Source: Pseudonocardia sp. MH-G8 (GTDB taxonomy: Bacteria > Actinomycetota > Actinomycetes > Mycobacteriales > Pseudonocardiaceae). From it: a stretch of DNA of 64,000 nt. Positions 1 through 12,000 of this stretch are shown one piece after another. A program made the position numbers and the translations under genes. The stretch lies in assembly GCF_002262885.1 (NCBI RefSeq), contig NZ_NKYF01000003.1:252382-316381 (forward strand), in the 5' to 3' direction. Below the pieces are notes generated by a model. The model was given only the letters and a program-made list of their open reading frames with translations. It was not told where the DNA came from and did not search any database. The first letter of the stretch is position 1. Each line of letters opens with the position of its first letter.

Positions 1-3000
1 GCGCCGTCGCGCTGCTGCACCCACAGCTCGGTCAGCAGCTCGTCGAGGACGAGGTTGAGCAGGACCATCCCGTGGGCGCCCGCGACGCGCAGGTCGGCGC
101 CGGCGGCGAAGTCCGGGTCGACGCCCGGGTGGAGGACCGCGACGGACAGGACCTCGCCGGGCCCGCGCTCGACGAGCTCCTCGTAGGCGGTCCCGTCGAG
201 CTGGTCGGGTCTGCGTCCCTCCCGGACCCCGCCGAGTTCGTACGCCCAGTCGCCCAACGAGTCGCCGCCGGTCAGCAGCGCCGCCGGGTGGATGTCGAGG
301 CCGCTGAACAGGCGGGGGAACGCGGTGAGCTTCGTGGGGCGGGCCCACGGGGAGGTCACGCTGAACAGGCCGGTCGTGTGGTCGCGCACCTCGAACCCGG
401 CTTCGACGGCCGCCGCCCGCAGGTTCCGGAACGCCCGGATCGTCTCCTCGTCCGTGTTCTGCCTGCGGTACGTGTCGGCGATGCCGAAGCGCTCGTGATC
501 GGCCATGCGGTGCACGGTGATGCCCGCGGCCATCGCCTCCGCCACTGTGATGCCTGCGGCCGTCACCTCCGCCACTGTGATGCCCGCGGCCGCGGCATCC
601 GCCCGGAGCGCGTCGAGCATGTCGTGCCAGTCCGACAGCGCGTGGTGCGGGTGGTACGTGCGGATCTCCGGTCCGCCCTCCGGCCGTAGGCGCACCTCAC
701 GGCCGTAGCGCCCGGCGAGGAAGAAACGGTCGTCCTCGGTGAGCCCCAGCTCGTATCCGACGCGCAGGATGCTGCTGCCGGAGATCAGACCGATCCGCAC
801 GTCCAGGTCCACGCCGATCCGGGCCATGGAGCGCAGCAGGGCCTGCACACCGGGCAGCGCGCGGCGGTCGTGGTCGGTGAGGGTCTCGTCGAAGTCCCAG
901 GCCACCACCAACCCCGGCCTGATGATCCGGGGCAGGACGGCGCGGATCTCCTCCTCGGTGCTGGCCAGGTCGTTCCCGTCCTCGGCCAGCGCGCGGTACA
1001 GCTCCGACAACCGGTCCCGGGCGGTCGCCACCTCCTCCGCGGCGGCGCGCCGTTCCGCCGCCGACCCGGCGGCCCGCAACCGCTCGTGGGCGGCGTCGAA
1101 CTCCCGTGCCGCCTGCTCCAGCCGTGGGTTCGGTGTCGCGACGGCGGGGGCCGTGGCCTGCTCGTCGTAGGCGCGCCGCAGATCCCGCACCACCCGGGTC
1201 AGGGCGGGGTCGCCGATCGGCCCGACCAGCCCGTCCAGCCGTGCCAGGTCCTTGCCGAGGCCGCTCAGGTCACCGCTCTCGAGGCCTGCACGCACCTTCG
1301 CCAGCCGCCCCGCCACCTGCTCCTCGAACTCGACGAGCACCGCGTACCGCGACCAGAACGCCCCCGCACCGGGCAGGCCCTGCAGCGGAACCGCGACATC
1401 GTTCAGCAACGTCTCGCGGAACGCCTTGCGGTCGCCGTCGGTCCACACCTTCCGGCCGCTGATCACGTCCTGCACCTGCGCACCCAGCTCGTGCAGGATC
1501 AGCTCCACCGGGCGCACCTTCGCCTGCTGCTGCTCCGCCTTCCACAGCATGTCGGGGTAGGTCCGCGCCAGCCTCAGCGAGAAGGCCAGCTGCCGGGCGC
1601 TCCGGGCCTGCGCCCACGGCTGCCGGCGCCCTGCCGCCCAGAACGTGAGCCCATGCCACACCACCCGGTTCAGGAACGGGTTGTCGGCAACGCTCGGGAT
1701 CACCGGCGTCCTGGCTACACCCCTGACCAGGCCCCGGATCTCTTCCATCGCCTCGGTGAACAGCACGATCGCCTGCTCGCCGCCCAGCGTGAGCGAGTAG
1801 GCGACCAGTTCGCTCTCGCCGGGCAGGCCCTTCCGCGACACCGTGACCACCGGTGTGTGCGTGACGCGCTGGGTGCCGTCGGTGTTGCGGGCCCGGTCCG
1901 CCGAGTCCCACGCCTCGACGACCCGGCGTGCCAGCTCACCCTCGGGATCGTCCAGATCCCTGCGATGCCGGAACCGCACCTCACCGCTGCGGTTCATGGC
2001 CAGCGACCCACTGCGCCGGAGCCAACGAACCCCCAGCGACACCACCCACGCGGTCAGACCGCCGACCATCACCACCCAGCCGAGCGAGACATCGAGAGCC
2101 TGCGACAGCAGCCCGTCGCTCCCGGCCACAGGAGCGACCTGCGCGACCGTCTGGACACCCGGTGCCCCGTGCCCTTCCGAAGGGGCCACCGCGATCCCGA
2201 GCGCCACCACCAACCCGGCCCCCACCACGACCGCAACCCGCCAGAGCACCCCGGTCGGCAACACCGCGAGCAGGTCTGCGAACCACGCTCCCCACCAGTA
2301 CTTCGCCAGCAGGATGTGCTCGCGGGCCTGGCGCAGCGTCGCCAGCACCGTGTCCGCGGTCAGGGAGGCGATCCCGATGCCACCCACGCCGGTGCCACCG
2401 GCCAGCCGGTGCAGGCGCCACAGCACGGCGGCGGCCACGAGCCCGGAGATCGTGGTGATCGCGGCCGACGGGCCCGATCCCGAGCCCACGATCACTGCAC
2501 CGAGCACGATGGCCGCCACCAGCGGTGCCACGTCCCCGAGCAACGACCGGAGCACGACAGGCGGGCTGTGGACCAGCCGCGCCCGCCACTGGGCGAACCG
2601 CGACATCCCCCGCACGACCGCCGTCCCGAGGACAACGACCACCCCGGTGACGACCAGCGGCCCCCAGTGCCCGGGCCACAGTGCCAGCGCCCCCCAGTAC
2701 AGAAGGCCCACGTTGCCCGCCGCGCCCATCACCCTCAGGTAACCGAGGTCGATCCGGCCCGGGCGGACCGCGTTCACGATGCCCAGCACGCTCACGTAGC
2801 CGAACGCCACCGCCAGCACCACCGTCACCGACAGCAGCACGGGATCGAACGCCACCCACCCGAGTTGGTAGATGTAGAGCAGGTTCCCCAGGTTCGACGT
2901 CACCGGGTACGCCACCCACGTCGTCAACCGGTCGACGACCCGGTGCACCCGGGCTCCGCGCCGGCGCAGGTCGTTGTAGGCCAGGTTCGCTGCGAAGAGA

Positions 3001-6000
3001 CCGAACAGCGACACCGTCACCGCGTACAGGCCGAAGATCCAGGCCTCCAGACCGGACCCCGTGAACGCCGACCACACCATCCACGCCGCGTTCACCACGA
3101 ACGTGCCCAGCAACGCCACCGCCCGTGCCGCACCCGCCACGCCCGGCCGGTGCGGGATCAGGTTCAGCCCGCCCCGCACCATGAACGCCGCGCTGCTGGC
3201 GACTGCCGTGAGCACAACGGTGAGCACCACCGGCAGTGCCGCCGACAGCGGGACCGACAACGCCACCACCAGCACGGCCCCAAGGGCCGCGACCACCACC
3301 CGCGCCCGTTCGACCTTCCCCGGGGTGCTCGCCGTCGGGTCAGCGGCCGGCGGGGGTGCCCGTTGCTGCCCGTCGTGCCTCGGACGCACCGGACCCCGTG
3401 TCGCCGGGTGGGTCGCATCCTGTGCCCCGTTCACCGGGGCGTCGCTCCCCGCACCGGGCACGTCACCCGTCTGGCCGGATCCACCGCTGCCGGTCCCCGA
3501 GCCGCCGCCCGTGGCCGACGGGCCCGAGCCGCCGCCGCTGTCGTCACCGGGCCCGCCGTCCCGGTCGGGCCCGCCCTGGTCGGTGTCGTCCGGACCGGAG
3601 CGGCCGCCCAGGATCGCGCGTGCCCGGTCCCGGATCAGGCCCGCGACCCGCTTCGCGGCGGCTCCTGCCGACCTCGCCCGCTGCCACAGCGGGTTCAGGT
3701 CGAGCAGGAGCCCCGTGAGCAGGAGCGTGGCCAGGGCGCCCCCGACGACGACCGAGATGTTGCCGGGCCAATGGAAAGCGTGCTCCACGGACACCGCGAG
3801 GGTGGCGCCGAGGAAGTAGAACACGGCCTTGGCCTGGGCGCCTGCCAGCTTCGTGGCGATCTTCTCCCGGTCGGTGAGCCGGCCGGACCTCGTGATGATG
3901 TCGTTCAGCGTGACCAGCAGACCCGTGGTCGACATCTCCATCGCCCACAGCGCGACGATCGCGGCCGGCACCTCGAACAGTCCCAGGTACATGGCGGTCC
4001 ACCCGGCGGCCGCTCCGAGGAGCATCACCCCGGCGATGGCCAGAGCGGTCAGGACCGGACGCCGGCTCGCCTGCTCGGTGTCCTCGGCGGCCGCATCCGA
4101 CTCGATCTTGTTCCGGTTGAGGAGGTCGGCGATCCCGAACACCGCCGCCACGACCAGCCCACCGCCGACGAACGCGAACCGGCCGGCGGCGATCTCCCCA
4201 TCGGACGCGTGCGCGGCCTCGAAGAACGGCCGCCACTCGGCGTCGATGGAACCCATCGTGAACGGGTAGGCCGCGTAGATCGCGGTGACGCTCAGGGCGA
4301 ACCGGTTCCGCGTGACGACCTGCAGCGGCTCGACCAGCTGCTCGCGGAACGTCGGTGCCGCCGGCCGGTCCCACCGGACGGCGGGGGTCACCAGCCAGGC
4401 GAGTCCGGCGACCACGAGCGTGACCGCGGCGATGACCGCCGGCGTGGTGCCGACGGAGGTCCCGACCAGCTGTTCGGCGGTCCACAGCAGCCCAGAGAGG
4501 ACGGCCACCATGCCGAGCACCGCGAAGCCGACGACGCCGCCCTCGAAGACCACCTTGCGGCCGCTGTCCCGCCGCAGCGTGGTCGTGCGGCCCACCCACG
4601 CCTGGAAGATGTCGAGGGCGAAGAAGTTGCCGCTCGTGACGACCCCGGCCAGCACCGCGGCCCCGAAGTAGGCGGGCGCCGAGCCGGGGAAGGCCGCGAA
4701 CACGGCCAGCACCACCACCATGCCCAGCAGCGACGCCGCCGTCATCGCCCGCGGCGACAGCCGGTACCACAGCCCTCCGAGCAGCGAGTTCCCGGCCATC
4801 TGTCCCAACGCGGCCGCCGAGAACAGGCTCAGGAACGCTGCCAACCACGTGACCTCGAGCGCGGTGGCGACCTCCGGGACAGCGGCGAACACCGTCATCA
4901 CGTACATCGGGGTCAGCAGCAGACCGATGACCACGAACGCCACCGGCACGTACATCCAGCGGTGCAGGGCCGACGTGCCACCACGCCACCGCGCGTTCCA
5001 CCCGGCCTTCCGGGCGGTGTCGATGTGCCGGTCCAGCGCGGCCAGCCGGTCGACGGCCGCATCGCCCACGACGTCCGTCGTCGCGGCGATGTCCCGAAGG
5101 TCCCGTTCCAGGACCCAGCGGGCCGGCAGCTGCTCCACCACCCAGCGGTTCGCCGGGATCCCCCGGATCGCCGCCGCGCGTGTGTCGAGCGCTTCGCGCA
5201 GCTCGCCGGCGGTGGCCGGCGGGCCGCGGGCCGAGCCGGCGCCTGCCTGCCGGCCACGCCGGGCGGCGAACCAGCCGGCCACGGCCGTGCCGAGCCGGGC
5301 GATCCCCCTGGTGCGGTCCGGGACGTCCGCGTGGTCGGCGCCGAGGATCTGCGCGACACGCTCGGCCGAAAGGCCGGTCTCCTCGGCGATCCTCGCCCTG
5401 GGCAGGGCGTCCGCGGCCCTCCGCACCGCGTCGGCGAGCGCGTCCTGCCGCGCCCGCGCCAGCTCCGCCGACGCCCTCGCGACCTGGTCCACCGCGGCCC
5501 GCAGCGCCGCCCTCGCCTCGTCCAGCTGCCGGACGAGCTCCGCCACCTGCGCCGCGGGCCCGCCCGAACCCAGGTCCGGTGTCGTCGCAGGCAGCTCCCG
5601 GTCGCGGGCGATGGCCGCCACGTCCCGGCTGTCCATCGCCAACGCGTCGGCGACGCGCGCCCCGACCTCCTCCGGCGCCGCCCTCACCACCGCTCGGATG
5701 CCACCGACGAGCAGCTCGTACACCGCTCCCTCGGCCTCGACGGACGCCGCAACCGCGTCGCTCAGCCGCGTCGCGGCCGTGTCCGCGAGCGATGAGCCCA
5801 CCTCCTTGACGGCCGCCCTCAGCTCCCGCAGGCGCAGGCGGGCGGCGCGCCGCGCCGGGGCATCCCGAGTCGGGTCGGCGCCCTCGGGTCCGGCGCCGTC
5901 GGGCACCACGTCCTTGACCGGCTGCACCGCGCGCAGCGCGTCGGTGACGTAGTCGATCTCGGCCGGGGTGAGCTGCCGCAGGTCGAGCACCCTGATCCGG

Positions 6001-9000
6001 GACCGGCGCTGCGCCGCCTGCTCCTCGTACCCGACCCTGGGCAGGAACACCTCGACGGCGGCCGCGACCGTGACGATCCCCTCCGACCGGAGCGCGCGGC
6101 GCAGCCGCGGGTCGAGGGACATCCGCCGGAAGATCGACAGTGCCGTCTGCTGCCCGTCGTCGTCGACGTACCTGCGCAGCGCCGCCGTGATCTCGTCGAT
6201 CTCCCGGTCGGTGAGATCACGGAACTTGGCCACCTCGATCTTCTCGAGCCGCTTCGCCGCCCATTCCGCACGAGCGGGCCCCGGCAGGAACACGGCGAGC
6301 GCCGTGGCGAGTTCGCGGATCCCGGCGGCGCGCAAGGCGACGAGCAGGGCCGTCGGGGAGGCCAGGCCGGGGCCCCGGAGCCAGGCGGGTCCGCGCGGCC
6401 CCAGCTGCTCGTGCAGCGCCTGCCCGATCGTCGTCAGGCCCGCCACCGCCGTCGCCAGCACAGCCCGCTCGTCGCGGTTGAGCGGACGCCGCACCGTCTC
6501 GCCGCCCGGGTCGACGTCCTCGACGAGGATGCGGTCGTACAACGCCCGGTGCGCGCTGATCGCATGCGGCCCGCGGACCGGGTGGTCGAGGACCACCGCC
6601 ACCACCGACCCGATATCGGCGTAGCCGGCCTCCTTCAGCGCCGTGAGGATCGCCTCCCCGCGCTTCGGCGACAGTTCCACCAGCCTCGCCCGCAGGTCGT
6701 CGAGCGGAGCGGTCCGGGCGCGGTGGATCCCCCACGCCGACAGCCACTGGAGGGTCACGGCGACGGTCGCGATCACCGGTAGGACCCACAGCACGGGGTG
6801 CACGGCGAGCCCGGCCACGCCGTCGAACCAGGTGGCGAACCCGGAGCCGGGCCCGGCAGCCCATTGCGTCGACTCGACGTACACCCAGATGCCGACCGTG
6901 ACCGAAAGGCCTCTGGCCGTGTTGACCAGCGTCGCCCCGGCCGCGCCGCCCGTCCAGGCGTTGTGCGTGATCCGCGCCCAGCCCGTGTGCAACATGCCGT
7001 AGGTGAGCAGGGCCAGCGCGGGCCAGAACGCGGGCCAGATCGCCAGCCACGCCGCCAGCCCCACCACCGGCACCGCGAGCCAGGCCAGCCCGACCAGGAT
7101 CCGGCCCTCGTCGATGCGGTCCGCACCCCGCACCGCCCCCAGCCGAGGCGCCATGCGCTTCCAGATCGCCGGCGCGCCACCCAGCCAGGCCGCCAGGCGC
7201 GGCACGAAACGCAGGATCATCGAGGCGGCCCCCACCGTGGCCAGCGTGACCACACCACCGGCGGGCGAGCCCGTGTCCAGGAACGCCAGCATCGCGGCGA
7301 CCGCGCTCAGGTCCAGCTGGTCGACGAGCAACGCGAGCGTCCCCCCACCGATGGCGAAGGTCGGGAGCCCGGTCAGCAGCGTGAGGATCTGGATCGCGGT
7401 CAGCCACCGCCACCAGCCGCCACGGGTCCCGAGCGCGGCGTCCCGGCCGTGCCGGAGCAGCGCGACGAGCGCCGCCGCCGACCGCCGCAGCCCGGCAGGC
7501 GCACCCGCGATCCCCGAGGCCAGGCCACGGATGCGAGTACCGAGCCCGACCCGCGGTCCGGGCTCGCGGTCCAACCCGCTCGCCAGCACCGCCAGCACCG
7601 CGACCATCGCGACGGACATGGGCACGGCCATCGCCAGGAAGCCGCCGCCGACACCGAGCACGAGGAACAGCCCCAGGACCAGGCTGCCCAGCACGAGCTG
7701 GCCGAGCTTGTACGAGCTCTGCATCCGCGCGGACCGCAGCGAGCGGGCCAGCGGGTCCGTCTCCGGGAAGTAGGCGTCGAACATCGCCCGCGCCGGGCCG
7801 CCCATCACCGCGTGCCACACGCCGAGGGCCACGAAGACCGCCACGAACGGGCCGGCACCCGTGCCGCCGAGCAGACCGGCGCCGAACAGCGCGGCCACGC
7901 CGGCCACCGCTGCCGGGGCGACCCACCACATCGACCGGATCGTCCGGTCGCCCAGCTGTGCCAGGAACAGACCTGCCAGCGGCGACGCCGCGGTCAGCCC
8001 GGCGGCCATCTCGTCCACGTTCCTGACGCCGAAGTGCTGGCCGATCTTCTCGGTCGCGGTCGGGAGCTGAGACGTCTCCGCGGCGCTCGCGTGCAGGAAC
8101 CCGAGCATCGAGACCATGTTCCCGCGCACGAACCCGAGATCGATCTGCGTCGTCGCGCGGGCGAGCCGGTCCGGCGCGTAGCCGGCGGCCGTCCCGCGGT
8201 TCAGCACCGCGTGCCCGGCCACCTGCCGCCGAGCCTCGAGCTCCTCCAAGGCGGACCCGAGCTCCGCCAGCCGCTCGTCGCGACGCGTCATCGGCCGGCG
8301 GGAACGGATCAGACGCTTCCGCTCGGCGGTCAGCTGCTTGCGCTGCCGGACCATCGTGCGGAACTCCGTGAAGAGCTCCCGGTACGCCCGGCCTCGACCC
8401 GTCACGGTCGTACCGGCGAGCCGGTCGAATTCGCCGACGGCGGAGCGCAGGAACTCGAACGCCTGGTCGGCGGTCGGTTGCGTGGACTCGAGCGCTGCCT
8501 CCGGGTTGCGCAACAGCACCGCAGCGGCTGCTGGTGGCGCCCGCGCCAGGAGTGCACGCAGCAGCCTGCTCGGCGCCCAGTGCCCCTCACGGCTGGTCGA
8601 CTCCACCAGCAGCGGCTGCGGCCCCTCGGCCAACGCCTCGATCAGCTTCTCGAGCTGGACACGGTCCTGGTTCGCGATCCACTCCGCGACGTCCGCCACC
8701 CACCGGCTGCCCGGCTCCTCACGCCGGAGGTCCGCCAGGACGGCGTGCAGCCGGTCCACCGTCATGTGCGGCCCTTCGGCATCGCCGGGGTTGCGGGCTG
8801 CGTCGAACCGCCATGCCTCGACGAACGCCCCGAGCAGCAGGAGCTCCCGACCGGGCCGGCCCGCGGGGGTCGTCTCCCACTCCCGGACCCGACCCGCCCA
8901 CGCCCGCTCGTCCGCGCGGACCCGCCACCCGAACCACGCCCATCGGACCAGCACCAGCACGGGCGCTGCCGGGATCAGCCACCCGGCCAGCAGCGCCGCC

Positions 9001-12000
9001 CCGACCGGGAGCGGCAGCACCGGTAGCACCAGACCCGCGACGGCCAGGACGACGCCGGTCACGGCCGCCCACCGGGCCGCCCGCACCTGCCGCGGCGAGC
9101 CCACCCCGGCGACGGCCCGCGTCACCGCCTGCTGGCCGGCCGCGACCGCCACCAGCGCGACCGGCACCGCCACCACGGGACCGAACGGCCCGGCCAGCAC
9201 CGCCACCAGCACGCCGGCAACGACGGTCGCCCCCGAAGCGGCCCACCGTCCGCGGGCCGCGACCGACCCACGCAACCCGAGCCGGATCGTCCGGATCCGG
9301 TCCGCCTCGTGACGGTCGTGCTCCCGGAGCTCACGGGCGGCCTCGGCCGCGCGCCGCAGTGTCACCGCTGCGGCCCCGTCCGCCGCGCCGAGCGTCTCGA
9401 GGAATGCCAGCGCCCGGTCCACCCGCGTCCAGTGCCGCCGTTCGGCCGACATCCACGGCCGGTCCAGCCCCAGCCGGGACACCAGCGCGAACCACCGCCC
9501 GGCCGGACCCCGGCCCGTGACCACCCGGTGCAGAGCCCGCTCCGCTGCCTCGCCGGACCGACCCGCCGCCGCGGCAGCGACCGCCGCATCCCGCGCACCC
9601 TCGATGGCCTCGACCTGTTCGCGCGCATCCCGCAGGGCGGCGTGGCCCTCCTCCGCGCGGAACCTCTCCGCCGTCGCCGCGATCAGCAGGTCCCACGCCT
9701 GGCCGGCCGGGCCGACGACGGCGACACCCAGTTCCGCACCGACGTGGTCGCCGAACGGCTCGGTCACGTTGCCGCGCCCGATCTCTCCCGCCCTGGCCAG
9801 CAGCTGCTCCGTGTGGCGCCCGGAAATCCCGAACGCCTTCTCGATGCGGGTGACCAGCGCATCGTCGGAGAGCCGCGCCTCCGGCGCGATCCGCTTGTTG
9901 AACAGCAGTACCCACGCCAACCGGCGCAGCATCCGTGGCGAGACCGACTCGACCGCGACGACCTCGGCCGCACGCAGTCTCCGCTGCGCAGCCCGCGCCA
10001 GCGCACCCAGCCGTGCCGCACCGTCGACCAGCTCACGCCAGGACGGCGGACCCCGCGACCGCACGTCCGCCGGTGCGTTCGCCGCACCGTCCCGGGCTCC
10101 CCCGGGCGTGTGGTTGCCCGCCGCCGCGCCGTCCCGGCCCTCGTCGGGCACCACCCCGGCCGGGCCACCCGGCCCACCGTCGGTGGTGCCGGCACCCGCC
10201 GTCGCCCGACCTGCGGGCCCCTGGGTCTGCGCGAGCCGCCGCTCGGCCGAGGCGATGTAGGCCTCGTAACGCGCGACCAGATCGGCGAGCCGCTCGTCGA
10301 ACGTCCCCGGGGGAGCCGTCGCGTCCGCGGGCACCCCGTACCGGGCCAGGATCTCCTCGACATCGGCCACCGTGATCCCGAACGCCACGGCGACCGCCCG
10401 AACCTGCCGCGCCCGCAACGACTCCGCCTGTCCACTGCGCCTCGCGGCACCCACCACACCGACCGGCCGATCACGAACCCACCGCCCCACCAGTACCGAC
10501 ACCACCAGCGCCGCCACCACCAGCGCCCCGACCCCCCCGATCGCGGCGCTCGCCTGCCCGAGCACCTCCCCGACGACCGGGGCCATCCCGCCGACCAGGA
10601 GCCCCACCGCCGCCATGGCGGCACCGACGACGGCGACCACGCCGGGCCGGGCGGAACCCTGCTCGGACCGCGATGTGCCGAACAGGTGCCGGAGCGGGCC
10701 TGCGCGCACGGCGGACACCGCCCGGTGCCCGGCCGCGGCCGCCCAGAGCGCGGCACGCGCCACGAGGGCGAACGGCAGCGCGTAGATCACCGCCCACATC
10801 CACGCCGGGCCGATGGCCAACAGGGATGCGGGCAGGAGGTGCACCACCGACGACCACTGCGCCATGACGTCGAGGAGGCGCTCGGGCCACACCAGCCACC
10901 CGAGCGACGAGGGGAGGTGCGCGACCAGCCGGCCCCACATCCCGAGCAGTTCGGCAGTCCACAGAACCAGCACGACGTCCCGCGCGAGGGCCAACGCGGT
11001 TCTCGACCGCCCGAGGCGACCCGACGCGGGAGTGGCCGAGCCGAAGTACCAGGGGAGCAGCAACACGCCCAGCCCGGCGGCCAACGCGGGGAGGTACCAG
11101 AACGGGTGCCCCGAGCGGTCGGCGAGCACGGCCCGGGTGCCCGTGGTCTCGGCGATCCACCCGCGGTACGGCACCAGGCTCACGCCCAACTCGACGCCCG
11201 TGGCGCCGGGATAGCCGGCGGAGATCACACCGACCTGCACCGGGCCGGTCGCGCTCCGGTACACCAGCGGGCCACCGCTGTCGCCGGGCACGCTGTGACC
11301 GTCGACGCCGATGGTCCGCAACCCGGCCCCGCCCGAACGTGCCATCGACAACGCCGCACGACGGTGATCGACGTGGTGGGCGGCGCCACGTGAGACGACC
11401 CGGGTCTGCGCGACCGTGGTCAGGGTGGAGCCGGCCCGGTCGAGGCTGCCCAACCCGTACTCGTCGAGCATCGCGCCGACCGGGGCTTCGTCCGCCGCGA
11501 TCCGGGCGTAGGTGCTCCCCTCCGGAGCGTTGCTCGTCAGGTGGAGCAACGCGAGGTCCTCGTCGGGGTGCAGAACGATCCGGTCCACGCGCCGCAGCGC
11601 GTGCAGCGTCGGGTCGGACGGGTCACTGGAGATCCACACGCGCGCCTTCTGCGCCTTGTTGTCCTCCTCGACGACGTGCCGGGCGGTCAGCACCCACCGC
11701 TCGTCGATCAGCGATCCCGACCCGTGGAAACCCACCCCGTCGACAGCGATCTGCACTCCCCACGCCGACGACGCCACCGGAGCGCCACCTTCGACGGCAT
11801 GCGCCGCCGCCACCGGCATGCCGACCAGCAGCGACCCCGCCAACCCGATCCCCGCAACCCGCGCCGCGATCCGCCGCAGCACGCCGGCCCGTCCCCACTT
11901 CAAGTGGGCGCGCGCCACCATCGGCCGCACCCAGAACCACCCGACGACGACCGCGGCAACAACGAGCCCGGCAACCGCGGCGGGCGGGGTCGACGAGAGA

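Noticed and set aside
3544..5001. Minus-strand frames in other phases within the giant gene, for example 3544-5001 and 6217-7929
   Set aside because: Arg/Gly/Ala-rich shadows with no motifs. The SecA, sigma and protease motifs all fall in the giant frame only.
870..5795. Long plus-strand open frame of about 1,640 codons, and similar plus-strand frames at 20508-25691 and 26673-32327 (up to 1,884 codons)
   Set aside because: They are exactly opposite the giant minus-strand frame, codon-aligned with it, and read as Arg/Pro/His/Gln-rich or low-complexity sequence without domains. Their openness follows from the G+C bias of the true frame.
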